This document shows, one piece after another, positions 25,549 through 33,912 of a stretch of 64,000 nucleotides of DNA; within the stretch, counting starts at the first letter, position 1, and each line of letters opens with the position of its first letter. Source of the stretch: Caldicellulosiruptor hydrothermalis 108. GTDB taxonomy: Bacteria > Bacillota > Thermoanaerobacteria > Caldicellulosiruptorales > Caldicellulosiruptoraceae. The notes beneath the pieces were generated by a model. It was not told where the DNA came from, did not search any database, and worked only from the letters and a program-made list of their open reading frames with translations. The DNA lies in contig NC_014652.1 of assembly GCF_000166355.1 (NCBI RefSeq), positions 2,706,677 to 2,770,676 on the forward strand, written 5' to 3'. The position numbers and the translations under genes were made by a program.

Positions 25549-25902
25549 ATGGACTACCTGAAGGCATTTTTAGTTGGCGGGCTTATCTGTGTTGTGGGGC
25601 AAATTCTCATTGACAAGACAAAGCTCACATCTGCAAGGATTCTTGTTTTGTTTGTAACGCTCGGGGCAGTACTGCAAGGCCTTGGGATATATCAAAAGCT
25701 TGTTGAGTTTGCCGGGGCGGGGGCAACAGTGCCCTTGCCCGGCTTTGGATATTCTTTGGCAAAAGGTGCTATCGAAGAGGTATCGAGAGTTGGCCTTGTT
25801 GGAGCGTTCACAGGTGGCGTTTCAAGAACAGCTGGTGGCATCTCTGCTGCAGTGTTTTTCGGGTATGTAATCTCGCTTATTTTTAATCCGAGGAGTAAAT
25901 AG
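25549..25902 (+). CDS. spoVAE: Stage V sporulation protein AE (SpoVAEb type)
   Basis: 117 residues, about four spans. YLKAFLVGGLICVVGQILID near 3-22 and FAGAGATVPLPGFGYSLAKG near 54-73 repeat the SpoVAC-type fold. AAAGGAGTGATGGTAAAA precedes the ATG. Completes the minimal spoVAC-AD-AE set seen in clostridia; no spoVAF or AA/AB here. Confidence 0.94.
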   Translation: MDYLKAFLVGGLICVVGQILIDKTKLTSARILVLFVTLGAVLQGLGIYQKLVEFAGAGATVPLPGFGYSLAKGAIEEVSRVGLVGAFTGGVSRTAGGISAAVFFGYVISLIFNPRSK

Positions 25903-25948
25903 CAAAATTCAGGATGAGTTTAAACAAATGTGGGTGTCATCCTTTTTA

Positions 25949-26347
25949 CTACCTGCACAGAATGTATCTTCTAAACCTCTCATGTTTGAAAACCTTGAGA
26001 AGCTCAACAGTTCCATCGGGCCTCACAACTTCCTTTGCCACTCTTTTTGTTGTTGCATAAATGGGCACAAAGCCATTTTTAAAACACCAGCTCACAAGAT
26101 AAACTGTTGCTCCAAAGTCACCCTGAATGAGGCAGAAGTTTTCTCTTTCACCTCTGTTTTGAATCAAAAACGCTGTGATATCTTCAAACATTTCTTCTGA
26201 AAGCTCTACATCTGGCGGAATGTTGCTCCAAAAATCCTGAAGCTGAGGTGGAAGATTTACAATTTCTTCAATCTTTAAAGCTTCTCTTGCTTCTTTTTCT
26301 TGTTCTTGAGAAAGTTGGTGGTTGAAAATTAAAAACAGTTTGTTCAA
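25949..26347 (-). CDS. csx20: CRISPR-associated protein Csx20 (ring nuclease family)
   Basis: 132 residues from TTG at 26345-26347, with AAGGGA 10 bp upstream; a GTG at 26354-26356 sits too close to it. MNKLFLIFNHQLSQEQEKEA opens it; LIQGDFGATVYLVSWCF near 82-98 and GFVPIYATTKRVAKEVV near 102-118, then HERFRRY, match the Csx20 family as I remember it. Csx20 has been proposed as a ring nuclease that removes cyclic oligoadenylate after type III activation. It faces away from the 26739 array, its start 216 bp from the duplicated leader. Confidence 0.75.
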   Translation of the reverse strand: MNKLFLIFNHQLSQEQEKEAREALKIEEIVNLPPQLQDFWSNIPPDVELSEEMFEDITAFLIQNRGERENFCLIQGDFGATVYLVSWCFKNGFVPIYATTKRVAKEVVRPDGTVELLKVFKHERFRRYILCR

Positions 26348-26562
26348 GTCTGTCACATCCCTTTTTAAGTTTTCTTAACGATTGAAATTCTATGATTTTA
26401 TAATACAACAATTTGTTAAATTATAAACATCAAAAAACTTGCGATGTAATATTTTTATTAGTTTATCATTCTATATTTTACTGCATATACCTATTATGTA
26501 ATGTTATTTTATTGCATTTATGCTATTGTACTTTGATAATTGTACATCTTATTGACTTTTGT

Positions 26563-26738
26563 ATTTACCAATTGCTGTCGACCTGTAATCCCCCCAAAAA
26601 CCCCCGGGGATCGACAGCAAAAGGTAAATTCTGGTATGTGTTGACTTTCAAGAGCTTGTGGAGTATAATAGAAATAACCTACAGTAGCTTGAAAACTTAA
26701 CCATTTGTTCCTTGTAAGATTTCTCAAGCCATCTACGG
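26563..26738 (+). promoter_or_regulatory. CRISPR leader, copy B
   Basis: Contains a GC-rich dyad (TCGACCTG...CCCCCC / CCCCCGGGGATCGA, 26578-26614), then TTGACT (26641-26646), 17 bp, TATAAT (26664-26669), predicting RNA start near 26676, about 63 bases before the first repeat. Almost identical to the leader at 2585-2757. The stretch 26348-26562 before it is AT-rich and carries only csx20 upstream sequence. Confidence 0.85.
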
Positions 26739-27291
26739 GTTTGTAGCCTCCCCTTTGGGGATTGAAATTTCAATATGGTTTTTAAAAAAATTTTATATTT
26801 TCGGGTTTGTAGCCTCCCCTTTGGGGATTGAAATTGGAGTAGGGCACAAAGCCCTACTCCAAAAATTCTGGTTTGTAGCCTCCCCTTTGGGGATTGAAAT
26901 ATAGAAAGACAATGCAAGTTATGAATACAGAAGTCAGTTTGTAGCCTCCCCTTTGGGGATTGAAATTCCATTTGTAGCACCTCACTTGTTACAATTTGTA
27001 AAGTTTGTAGCCTCCCCTTTGGGGATTGAAATCAGAATGCCACTTAACATTATCCTTGTCCCAGAAAGTTTGTAGCCTCCCCTTTGGGGATTGAAATTCA
27101 TCATAGATTTTTACTCTGTTTATCATGTTTTCCGTTTGTAGCCTCCCCTTTGGGGATTGAAATCAAGGATTTAACGTATTTGATAATTCTATTCGTAAGT
27201 TTGTAGCCTCCCCTTTGGGGATTGAAAGAAAGACGCACCCTCAGGCAACTCTGTAGCACCTGGTTTGTAGCCTCCCCTTTGGGGATTGAAA
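26739..27291 (+). CRISPR. CRISPR array 2: 9 repeats of 29 bp, 8 spacers
   Basis: The repeat starts GTTTGTAGCC, has a CCCCTTTGGGG hairpin core and ends GATTGAAA. Starts: 26739, 26805, 26871, 26937, 27003, 27068, 27134, 27199, 27263. Spacers are 35-37 bp. The base after the repeat is T in all copies but the eighth. All nine copies are identical by eye. The second spacer (26834-26870) is almost wholly self-complementary. Orientation is fixed by the leader promoter. Confidence 0.97.
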
Positions 27292-27362
27292 TGGTAAGAG
27301 GGAACCTCCCCATAGGAGATATTGAAAAAGTGAGAGATAGTCTTTTTTGGGAGAATTGAAAT
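27292..27362 (+). repeat. Decayed distal repeats of array 2
   Basis: Two degraded repeat copies follow the ninth: AACCTCCCCATAGGAGATAT with TGAAA, ending near 27328, and TCTTTTTTGGGAGAATTGAAA ending 27362, with spacers shrunk to about 10 bp. This is the old, trailer end of the array. The rest up to 27514 shows no gene. Confidence 0.65.
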
Positions 27363-27514
27363 GCAAAAGAATATTTTTAATGTTTGAAGATTTACAGAAA
27401 TGGATGAGTTTTTATAGTCTTTTTATGTAGTTAAGAAGAGAAAATATATTATTTATTTTTGAAAAGTATAGCAAGAACAAGAAAATAGAATAGATTGTCG
27501 CTTTTAAAATCAAA

Positions 27515-27544
27515 AAAGCTGCAACCGTTTTGGCTGCAGCTTTT
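27515..27544 (-). terminator. Terminator of the zinc-ribbon operon
   Basis: Minus-strand stem AAAAGCTGCAGCC / GGTTGCAGCTTTT followed by a T run. It separates the leftward operon from the rightward array. Confidence 0.75.
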
Positions 27545-27552
27545 GAAGTCTT

Positions 27553-28464
27553 TTACTTTTCTTCAAAATCGTCGAACAGGTCTGAGATGTCAAACTTTTC
27601 TGTGTCCTCTTCCTCAAAAAAGGTGTCAATCTCGTTTTTCTCTTCATATTCTATGTTATAGTATTCACACATAAAATCTGCAACAGCAATGTTCAGGTCA
27701 AGCTCGCCTATCTGGTCTGATATTGAAAATGGGTCAAGCCTTTTCCATATGGTCTTGATATCCTTTTCCTTTTCAAGATGTTCAATGAAAATTTCAAGCC
27801 CGGCTTTATCAAGCGCAAGAACAACTGTCTGCCCGGCTTTGACAGGCGATTTTTTGCTTGGCTTTGCAAGAAATACTTTTAGTAAAAACTCAACCGCCAT
27901 TCTGTCTGCATGGGTTATGAACCTCTTTTTACAGCTTTTGCACTCTAAGTACGCAACATCTGCAAAATTTATAAGCCCAAGCTTTGCAAGATACCCTTCG
28001 TCCTGCCACTTGAGCTCAAGCTCATCTTCCCCACATTCGGGGCAGATGCTTGGCTGCACAGTGGCTTTTACAAGGTTGTGGAAGAACTGATGGTCGCCTT
28101 CTGCTCCAGAAGGGTGTATATCTGAAAACTTTTCAAGCCAGCACAAATTGGAATCACAAGCTTCATCCTTTTTGCTCTTTTTGTGCGGGCACAGACCAAA
28201 ATACAGCGGGCAGAATTTAAAATACAAAAAGTCTCTTATCCCGCCAAAGCTTATATATTCATCTTTCATGAGCTCTCTTATTGCCGCGTTTTCTGAAAGC
28301 TTCTTTTCAACAAAGTCAAGAACTGTTTGTTCTTCAGCGGGCTTTATTAAATTTTTGTTTTTATAATCTTTATTTTTCATAACAATACCAGCCTCTTTTT
28401 CAAAAAATAAGCTTTCATAATATTTATACCACTTTACAAAAGCTTTGAACACAGATTTTTTCAC
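27553..28464 (-). CDS. Cys-rich zinc-ribbon protein linked to CRISPR array (unknown function)
   Basis: 303 residues. GTG start overlapping the previous stop (GTGA). Eight cysteines in the order CPLYFGLCP (near 86-94), CDSNLCW (106-112), SICPECG (140-146) and ECKSCKKRF (178-186) suggest zinc binding, the last two pairs as one ribbon. The C-terminal third holds ALDKAGLEIFIEHLEK near 216-231 and a very acidic tail. A split paralogue lies beside the decayed CRISPR locus at 3541-4396. Not recognised as a known Cas family. Third gene of a leftward operon converging on array 2. Confidence 0.65.
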   Translation of the reverse strand: MKKSVFKAFVKWYKYYESLFFEKEAGIVMKNKDYKNKNLIKPAEEQTVLDFVEKKLSENAAIRELMKDEYISFGGIRDFLYFKFCPLYFGLCPHKKSKKDEACDSNLCWLEKFSDIHPSGAEGDHQFFHNLVKATVQPSICPECGEDELELKWQDEGYLAKLGLINFADVAYLECKSCKKRFITHADRMAVEFLLKVFLAKPSKKSPVKAGQTVVLALDKAGLEIFIEHLEKEKDIKTIWKRLDPFSISDQIGELDLNIAVADFMCEYYNIEYEEKNEIDTFFEEEDTEKFDISDLFDDFEEK

Positions 28465-28964
28465 TCAAAAATATTCTCAATAGCTTTTTTAACAAACCCA
28501 ACATCCTTTTCTGTCATACTTTTCAGTGGCTGGATGTCAAGAAGATAATCTCTCAAAAGCTTTGCAGTCTGGTCTTTTTCCTCTTCAATTGGTGAATACA
28601 AAACTTCTATATTCCGTGCTGTCAAAGTGGTACCAATTTTGCTTTTCAAAAACACATTACATTTTATTCTACACTCCAAAAACTCTTTCTGTGTAAGCAA
28701 AATTAGCCCGCTTAAAGCATCTGTGACATCTATTGAAGAGTATGCATAGTTTACTTTAAACTCTTTTATTTCTATTATTATATCATCTACAATATCTTTT
28801 TGTACATTCAAATTCATAGACTTTAATGTTTGAACTATTTTGTCGATGAATATTTCAAATGCAGGAGACATTTGAGAAAATATACCAACATCAACCTCTT
28901 CAAATATATATTTGAATTTATCCAGTACTTGCTGAGAATAAAATGTAACTGTTACCTTCCTAAT
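28461..28964 (-). CDS. Hypothetical protein, probable ATT start
   Basis: 167 residues if started at ATT (28962-28964), 7 bp after a strong AGGAGAGG. The first ATG, at 28869-28871, has no ribosome site and would remove 31 codons of good coding sequence (RKVTVTFYSQQVLDKFKYIF and following). A stop lies two codons before the ATT. The protein is alpha/beta and soluble, with no recognised domain. It overlaps the zinc-ribbon gene by 4 bp, implying translational coupling. Confidence 0.5.
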   Translation of the reverse strand: MRKVTVTFYSQQVLDKFKYIFEEVDVGIFSQMSPAFEIFIDKIVQTLKSMNLNVQKDIVDDIIIEIKEFKVNYAYSSIDVTDALSGLILLTQKEFLECRIKCNVFLKSKIGTTLTARNIEVLYSPIEEEKDQTAKLLRDYLLDIQPLKSMTEKDVGFVKKAIENIFE

Positions 28965-28997
28965 TTTCTATCCTCTCCTTTTAGGTCTATAATCATT

Positions 28998-29696
28998 CTA
29001 TTTCTTGTTTAGATTTTCCTGAACAGATAAAAGCTGTGAAAAATATATTATCTGGTTTTGGAAAAAATCTTTTAAAATTTCTTTCAGGGGTGCAACAATG
29101 TACTTTTTGCTAACCGGACTTGCATAAAGGTCGTAATAATCAGGTCCTTTGAATACTATCTCAAACTCCTTGAAATTCTTTTTAAACTCCCTTTTCAACT
29201 CATCAATGCTTCTTGCATAGACAATATTCATCGCAACATTCTCTTCATTTTCCAGAAGCTTTCTGTATGCATCGCATATGTCAAACGGCACAAAATCAGA
29301 CATTGGAAAGTTTATATAAAGGTCTTCAAAATGCTGATAAAGAGCACATGGAATTATCATTTTCTCTTTATACTTTGCAATAATGCCATAATAGCCCTCG
29401 CCAAGCCATACTATCGGAATCATGTCGGTTGTGAGCAGTGAGAATACCTCTAAATTGTTGTTTGCTGCCCAGATTTTCATGGAATTTAGCATACAAAGTA
29501 TATCTTTAGCATATACAACGTGCAAAAATTCCTTGTAGAACGAATTTGCAACCTCAAAGCTTTTGAGCTGATTTTGCGAAGGCAGAGGCACTTTTATCTT
29601 TTCTAAAAGCTCGTGTGTGTATATCCATTTGTTTTCTTGAACGATTGTATTTAAAAATTCTGAAAATGTTAAAATGCTTGAAACCCCCTTGAACAT
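28998..29696 (-). CDS. Hypothetical protein
   Basis: 232 residues. First gene of the three-gene leftward operon near array 2; it stops 34 bp before the ATT-started gene. No signal peptide or clear membrane span. Aromatic and acidic residues are frequent (FPMSDFVPFDICDAYRKLLE near 142-161; KGPDYYDLYASPVSKKYIVA near 188-207). No family recognised. The 190-bp gap to spoVS holds its promoter, on the strand opposite spoVS. Confidence 0.55.
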   Translation of the reverse strand: MFKGVSSILTFSEFLNTIVQENKWIYTHELLEKIKVPLPSQNQLKSFEVANSFYKEFLHVVYAKDILCMLNSMKIWAANNNLEVFSLLTTDMIPIVWLGEGYYGIIAKYKEKMIIPCALYQHFEDLYINFPMSDFVPFDICDAYRKLLENEENVAMNIVYARSIDELKREFKKNFKEFEIVFKGPDYYDLYASPVSKKYIVAPLKEILKDFFQNQIIYFSQLLSVQENLNKK

Positions 29697-29889
29697 TTTT
29701 CAAAAAATTCTTATTTGAATTCTATTTTAGCCCAACTTATTCAAAATTACAAATGCTAAATTCAAATTTTATTCAACTTTGACTCTTGCAAAATTATACT
29801 TTTTTCCATTAAAATTTATATTGTATCAGTATATATTCTTGAATCTTTTCTTTGTTACAAATCAAAAAACAATATGGAGGTGTGGTTGT

Positions 29890-30150
29890 ATGGAAGTTTT
29901 AAAAGTTGCTGCTACATCAATGCCTCAGAAGGTTGCAAACGCGCTTGCTGCAATTGTTAAAGAACAGGGTGAAGCAGAACTTCAGGCTGTTGGCGCATCT
30001 GCTGTAAACCAGGCTGTAAAAGCAATTGCTATTGCTCGTGGAAAGGTTGCTCCAAACGGAATTGACCTTTATGTAATTCCAGCATTTGCAGACATTGTTA
30101 TCGATGGTGAGAAGAAAACAGCTATCAAGTTTATTGTAAAGTCAAGATAA
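29890..30150 (+). CDS. spoVS: Stage V sporulation protein S
   Basis: 86 residues. MEVLKVAATSMPQKVANALA, then the conserved VGASAVNQAVKAIAIARG and DLYVIPAFADIVIDGEKKTA. SpoVS is an Alba-like nucleic-acid-binding protein needed for normal spore coat and septation control. ATG at 29890 with GGAGGTG 9 bp upstream; upstream in-frame codons are not part of the family. Confidence 0.97.
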   Translation: MEVLKVAATSMPQKVANALAAIVKEQGEAELQAVGASAVNQAVKAIAIARGKVAPNGIDLYVIPAFADIVIDGEKKTAIKFIVKSR

Positions 30151-30161
30151 AATAAAAAATA

Positions 30162-30208
30162 GCAAATGGGCTGCTACATTATCTTTTTTAAAATGGCAGC
30201 CCATTTGT
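30162..30208. terminator. Bidirectional terminator after spoVS
   Basis: Stem GCAAATGGGCTGC / GCAGCCCATTTGT with a T run on the plus strand and TATTTTTTATTTTAT on the minus strand. It also ends the 30218 gene. Confidence 0.75.
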
Positions 30209-30217
30209 TTTGCAAGC

Positions 30218-30619
30218 TCATTTTTGACCGCAGCAAAAATCTATTTCAATTTTACCCTCACTGCTAACCTCAACCCTATCTATCCTTACTCCCTTTACAT
30301 TACCAGTCAAAATCTTTTGAAGGTCTATTTCAAGCCTGTCTTTAAAAAGTTGTATACCTTCAATCTTTTCATCTTTCAACTTTCCAAGTAAAAAACCATA
30401 TATAATGAGGCTTTTGGAAGGGTCAAACAATATTGAGAGTTTATTTTGCACAGATGTTATGGTAAACTTCAAAGGCGTCTGGGGCAAAAAAGCAGCAGGT
30501 TTTACCCCTACTGTCACCTCATTTTTGTTTACCTCAACCTTTGTGATAATCTCGGGTATATCAACATTTTTAAGAAGAATATCTATAAGCTCTTTCACCT
30601 CAAGTGCAACAAACCCCAC
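30218..30619 (-). CDS. Hypothetical protein
   Basis: 133 residues from GTG at 30617-30619, 6 bp after AGAGGGGAG; a TTG seven codons earlier precedes the ribosome site. Alternating hydrophobic residues (VEVNKNEVTVGVKPAAF, LKFTITSVQNKLSILFD) suggest a lipid-binding or beta-sheet fold. CCGQ at the end. Single gene between terminators; no family recognised. Confidence 0.55.
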   Translation of the reverse strand: MGFVALEVKELIDILLKNVDIPEIITKVEVNKNEVTVGVKPAAFLPQTPLKFTITSVQNKLSILFDPSKSLIIYGFLLGKLKDEKIEGIQLFKDRLEIDLQKILTGNVKGVRIDRVEVSSEGKIEIDFCCGQK

Positions 30620-30787
30620 CTGATGCTCCCCTCTTTTCAAAAAAAGCTTTTGTGCTTTGGTGAAGAAAAGTTTTTACACATAATTTTTATATACCCACAA
30701 TGGGTGCTTGTTAAAGTCAAATTTTTTGCGAAAAATAATGATAAAAAATAAAAAAGAAGCTGCCTTTTGGCAGCCTCCATCAATCTT

Positions 30788-33700
30788 TTAAACAGTTATT
30801 TTTCTTGCTAACAAGAGCTTTTCAACTTGGGTTTTAGGCAGAGGTTTTGAAAATAAATACCCTTGCGCAAAGTCGCATCCTATTTCTTTTAAAATCTCAA
30901 GCTCTCTTTTTGTCTCAACACCCTCTGCTACAACTTTGAGGTCAAGCTTGTGAGCCATCAAGATGATACCTTCAACAATTGCCCTGTTCTCTTTTGAAAA
31001 TTCAATCTCTGAAATAAAGCTTCTGTCTATCTTCACTCCTCCAATTGGAAGCTTTTTCAAATAAATCAACGACGAATATCCCGTACCAAAGTCGTCTATC
31101 AAGAACCTTATTCCCAGCTGGCAGAGGAAACTTAAAATCTTCAAAGACACATCAAAATTCTCAACAGCACCCGTTTCAGTTATCTCAAATGAAATCTTCT
31201 TTGGGTCCACTCCATACTGTTCAATGAGCTTTTGAACCATATTCTCAAAAAACTTTGTTTTAAACTGTCGTGCTGAAAGATTTATCGCCATATGTAGATA
31301 GCTAATTCCCTTTCTCTCCCAATTTTTAAGGTCCGAAAAAGCCTTTTCTATGACCATCTCACCAATTTTTACTATAAGCCCGCTCTCTTCTGCAACAGGA
31401 ATAAATTCAAGCGGTGAGATGATACCTTTTTCGGGCAAGACCCATCTCAAAAGCGCTTCCACAGAATGAATCTCCATATCTTTTAAGTTTATAACCGGCT
31501 GGTAATAAAGCTCAAACTGGTCAGCTTCAATGGCTTTTTTGAGACTTTTTTCAATTTCAATCTTTTTAAGATTCTTCATCAGCATGAAAGGCATAAAAAT
31601 CTGAAAATCGTTCTTGCCGTTTTCTTTTGCAGAAGATAGTGCCATGTCAACATTTCTGAATATCTCTTTGACGCTTCTACCATCATCAGGATAAAACGAT
31701 ATACCCATTGACGCTGAAGCAAAAATATGTCCTTCCAGCTTTTGTATATAAATTTCACTTTCAAAGATGCTAAGAAGCTGCGTGCAAACCTCAATTACCT
31801 CCTCCTTTTTGGCAAGACCGTGCAAAATTACTGCAAATTCATCACCGCCAACTCTTGCAAAAAACGTTTTAAGATTCAGGTTTTCGAGATATTCTAAGAC
31901 TTTTTCGCCCACAGCTTTTAGATACTCATCTCCTGCTTCATGCCCATAGAGGTCGTTTATGTCCTTGAAATTGTCAATATCTATGAGCACAACAGCTCCT
32001 TGAGTTTTCTCATCCTCGGCTTTTTTAATCAGACTCTCCAACCTCTCTTCAAACAGTTTCCTGTTTGGCAGGCTTGTCAGTGCATCATAGTAGGCAATGT
32101 ATTCTATCTTATGTTCATACTCTTTTTTGGCTGTCCAGTCAATGTTTACTGCAATAATCTTCTCAGGTTTATCTTCTTCGTTGTATAAAATCTGAACATG
32201 AGAGGAAATCCAGCGCCAGTTTCCATTTTTGTCCCTTATGCGCGCTTCAAATTCCAAATTTTCTTCATGAAGAAGTATAGCATCCTGCAATTTTTTGAAT
32301 ACAGTGCTTCTGTCATCCTCATGGAAAAATTCAAGCCAGGCTGAAAAATCATTTTTTGACTTTATAGCATCAATGTCAAAAAGGTCTTTGAGTCTTCCAT
32401 AAAACTCAATCTTCTTTTCTTGAAAATCTATCTCCCAGATGCAGTCAGAGACATTTTCTACCAGAAACTTGTATTTTTCTTTCTCTTCCAGCAACATTTC
32501 CGACTGCTTGTTTAAAATCTCTAAGGTATTTATAAGCTCCTGGTTGGTCTGCTCAATCTCTTCATAGCTTTCTTCCAAAAGCTGCTGCGTCTTTTTTATC
32601 TGTGTTATGTCAAGCCCTGTTGAAATAATCAAAGGTTCGTTTAAGTATGGGCTTTCGATGAGAGTATTGTTCCACAAAATCCATCTTATATCGCCATTTT
32701 TTGTTATAATCTCATTCTCATGGTCATTTAAAACCTTTTCCTCGGCTATTCTCTTAAAAAGATTTTCTATATACTCACGCCTGTGTGATGGGATAAAAAT
32801 ATCAGTCCATTTTTTGCCCACAACCTCTTCACTTTTGTACCCGGTAAGCTGCTCTGCAAACTTGTTAAAATAAATTATCTCGCCGTTTAAGTTAAGAGTC
32901 AAAACAATTGCATTTGCATTCTCTGCTAAAAGCTGGGCGTACTTTTCATAAGCTTGTTTGCCATGTTCAAGCCTTCTGTTTATTCTTGTCATTACAAATA
33001 TTGCCATGGATGCAGCAAAAAGTATTATGAGCAAAAGATACAAGGCAGATAGTAATATTTGCCTATTTTTCCTCTCATAATATTCAGGTGAATATGTGGA
33101 AAAATAGTTGTAGTAAAGCTCATCAAATATGCCTTTGTTTGTAAGAAAATTTAATCTCTGGTTTATATATAAAACAAGTTCTGGTCTTTTCTTGCTCACC
33201 GCAAATGCGCTTTTTACAGTAAAGATATTTTTGATTTTGAGCTCTGCCCTGTCGCTCAGGTCGTTTTTTACAAGAAAGTAATTGGCTACTTCCTGGGACA
33301 TCAAGGCTGCATCAATCTTGCCATCAACCAAGGCGTAAATCAAATCTTCAATTGTAGGGTACGTATAATATTTATTTATGCCCAGCTTTTCTTTTAAAAG
33401 GGTTTCTGTGTAATCAGATTTCATTACGCCTACCTTGAAACTTTCAAGGTTTTTAAGCGATATATTTTTCGAAAATCCTTTTGGGGTGTAAATTCCAACA
33501 TGTCGTGTAAATATTGGTTTTGAAAAGTACACCTCTTTCTTTCTCTCTTCAACTATGGCAACAGGGGCTGTGACATCAATTTTCCCTTCGGCAAGTTTTT
33601 TGTAAACTTGATTCCATGTATCGCTTGAAAGCTCAAGTTTAAACTTGTCCGCCTCAAACACAAGGTTTGCAAGGTCAATGGCAAATCCATAGATGCGACC

Positions 33701-33838
33701 ATCTGATGTATATGAAAATGGTGGATAGCTTTTGTCAACTTCAAATTTCACAGGTGTATGACTGGCATATGCAGGGGATATATGAAATAACATCAGCAAG
33801 ACTGTAAGCACAAATAGAATAGCTTTATTATTTCTCAT
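30788..33838 (-). CDS. Membrane receptor with SBP, two PAS, GGDEF and EAL domains
   Basis: 1016 residues. Signal peptide (1-25), a bacterial extracellular solute-binding domain (about 30-250: VDKSYPPFSYTSDGRIYGFAI), one membrane span (about 262-285), PAS (about 298-420; FAEQLTGYKSEEVVGKKW), PAS (about 450-575), GGDEF (about 580-745; intact VGGDEF and DIDNFKDIND), and EAL (about 755-1005; intact VEALLRW and DDFGTGYSSL). Both c-di-GMP synthesis and breakdown motifs are complete, so net output cannot be read. The periplasmic-type domain suggests control by an external amino acid or similar ligand. Confidence 0.92.
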   Translation of the reverse strand: MRNNKAILFVLTVLLMLFHISPAYASHTPVKFEVDKSYPPFSYTSDGRIYGFAIDLANLVFEADKFKLELSSDTWNQVYKKLAEGKIDVTAPVAIVEERKKEVYFSKPIFTRHVGIYTPKGFSKNISLKNLESFKVGVMKSDYTETLLKEKLGINKYYTYPTIEDLIYALVDGKIDAALMSQEVANYFLVKNDLSDRAELKIKNIFTVKSAFAVSKKRPELVLYINQRLNFLTNKGIFDELYYNYFSTYSPEYYERKNRQILLSALYLLLIILFAASMAIFVMTRINRRLEHGKQAYEKYAQLLAENANAIVLTLNLNGEIIYFNKFAEQLTGYKSEEVVGKKWTDIFIPSHRREYIENLFKRIAEEKVLNDHENEIITKNGDIRWILWNNTLIESPYLNEPLIISTGLDITQIKKTQQLLEESYEEIEQTNQELINTLEILNKQSEMLLEEKEKYKFLVENVSDCIWEIDFQEKKIEFYGRLKDLFDIDAIKSKNDFSAWLEFFHEDDRSTVFKKLQDAILLHEENLEFEARIRDKNGNWRWISSHVQILYNEEDKPEKIIAVNIDWTAKKEYEHKIEYIAYYDALTSLPNRKLFEERLESLIKKAEDEKTQGAVVLIDIDNFKDINDLYGHEAGDEYLKAVGEKVLEYLENLNLKTFFARVGGDEFAVILHGLAKKEEVIEVCTQLLSIFESEIYIQKLEGHIFASASMGISFYPDDGRSVKEIFRNVDMALSSAKENGKNDFQIFMPFMLMKNLKKIEIEKSLKKAIEADQFELYYQPVINLKDMEIHSVEALLRWVLPEKGIISPLEFIPVAEESGLIVKIGEMVIEKAFSDLKNWERKGISYLHMAINLSARQFKTKFFENMVQKLIEQYGVDPKKISFEITETGAVENFDVSLKILSFLCQLGIRFLIDDFGTGYSSLIYLKKLPIGGVKIDRSFISEIEFSKENRAIVEGIILMAHKLDLKVVAEGVETKRELEILKEIGCDFAQGYLFSKPLPKTQVEKLLLARKITV

Positions 33839-33912
33839 TAGAGTTCTTCCTTTTTGGCATGCAAGAATATACCCATAATTCTAACAGAATATATACCCAT
33901 TTTAAAGTAACT

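Noticed and set aside
26648..27313. Leftward open frames with recurring FQSPKGRLQT-type peptides over array 2
   Set aside because: Repeat translations on the strand opposite the array.
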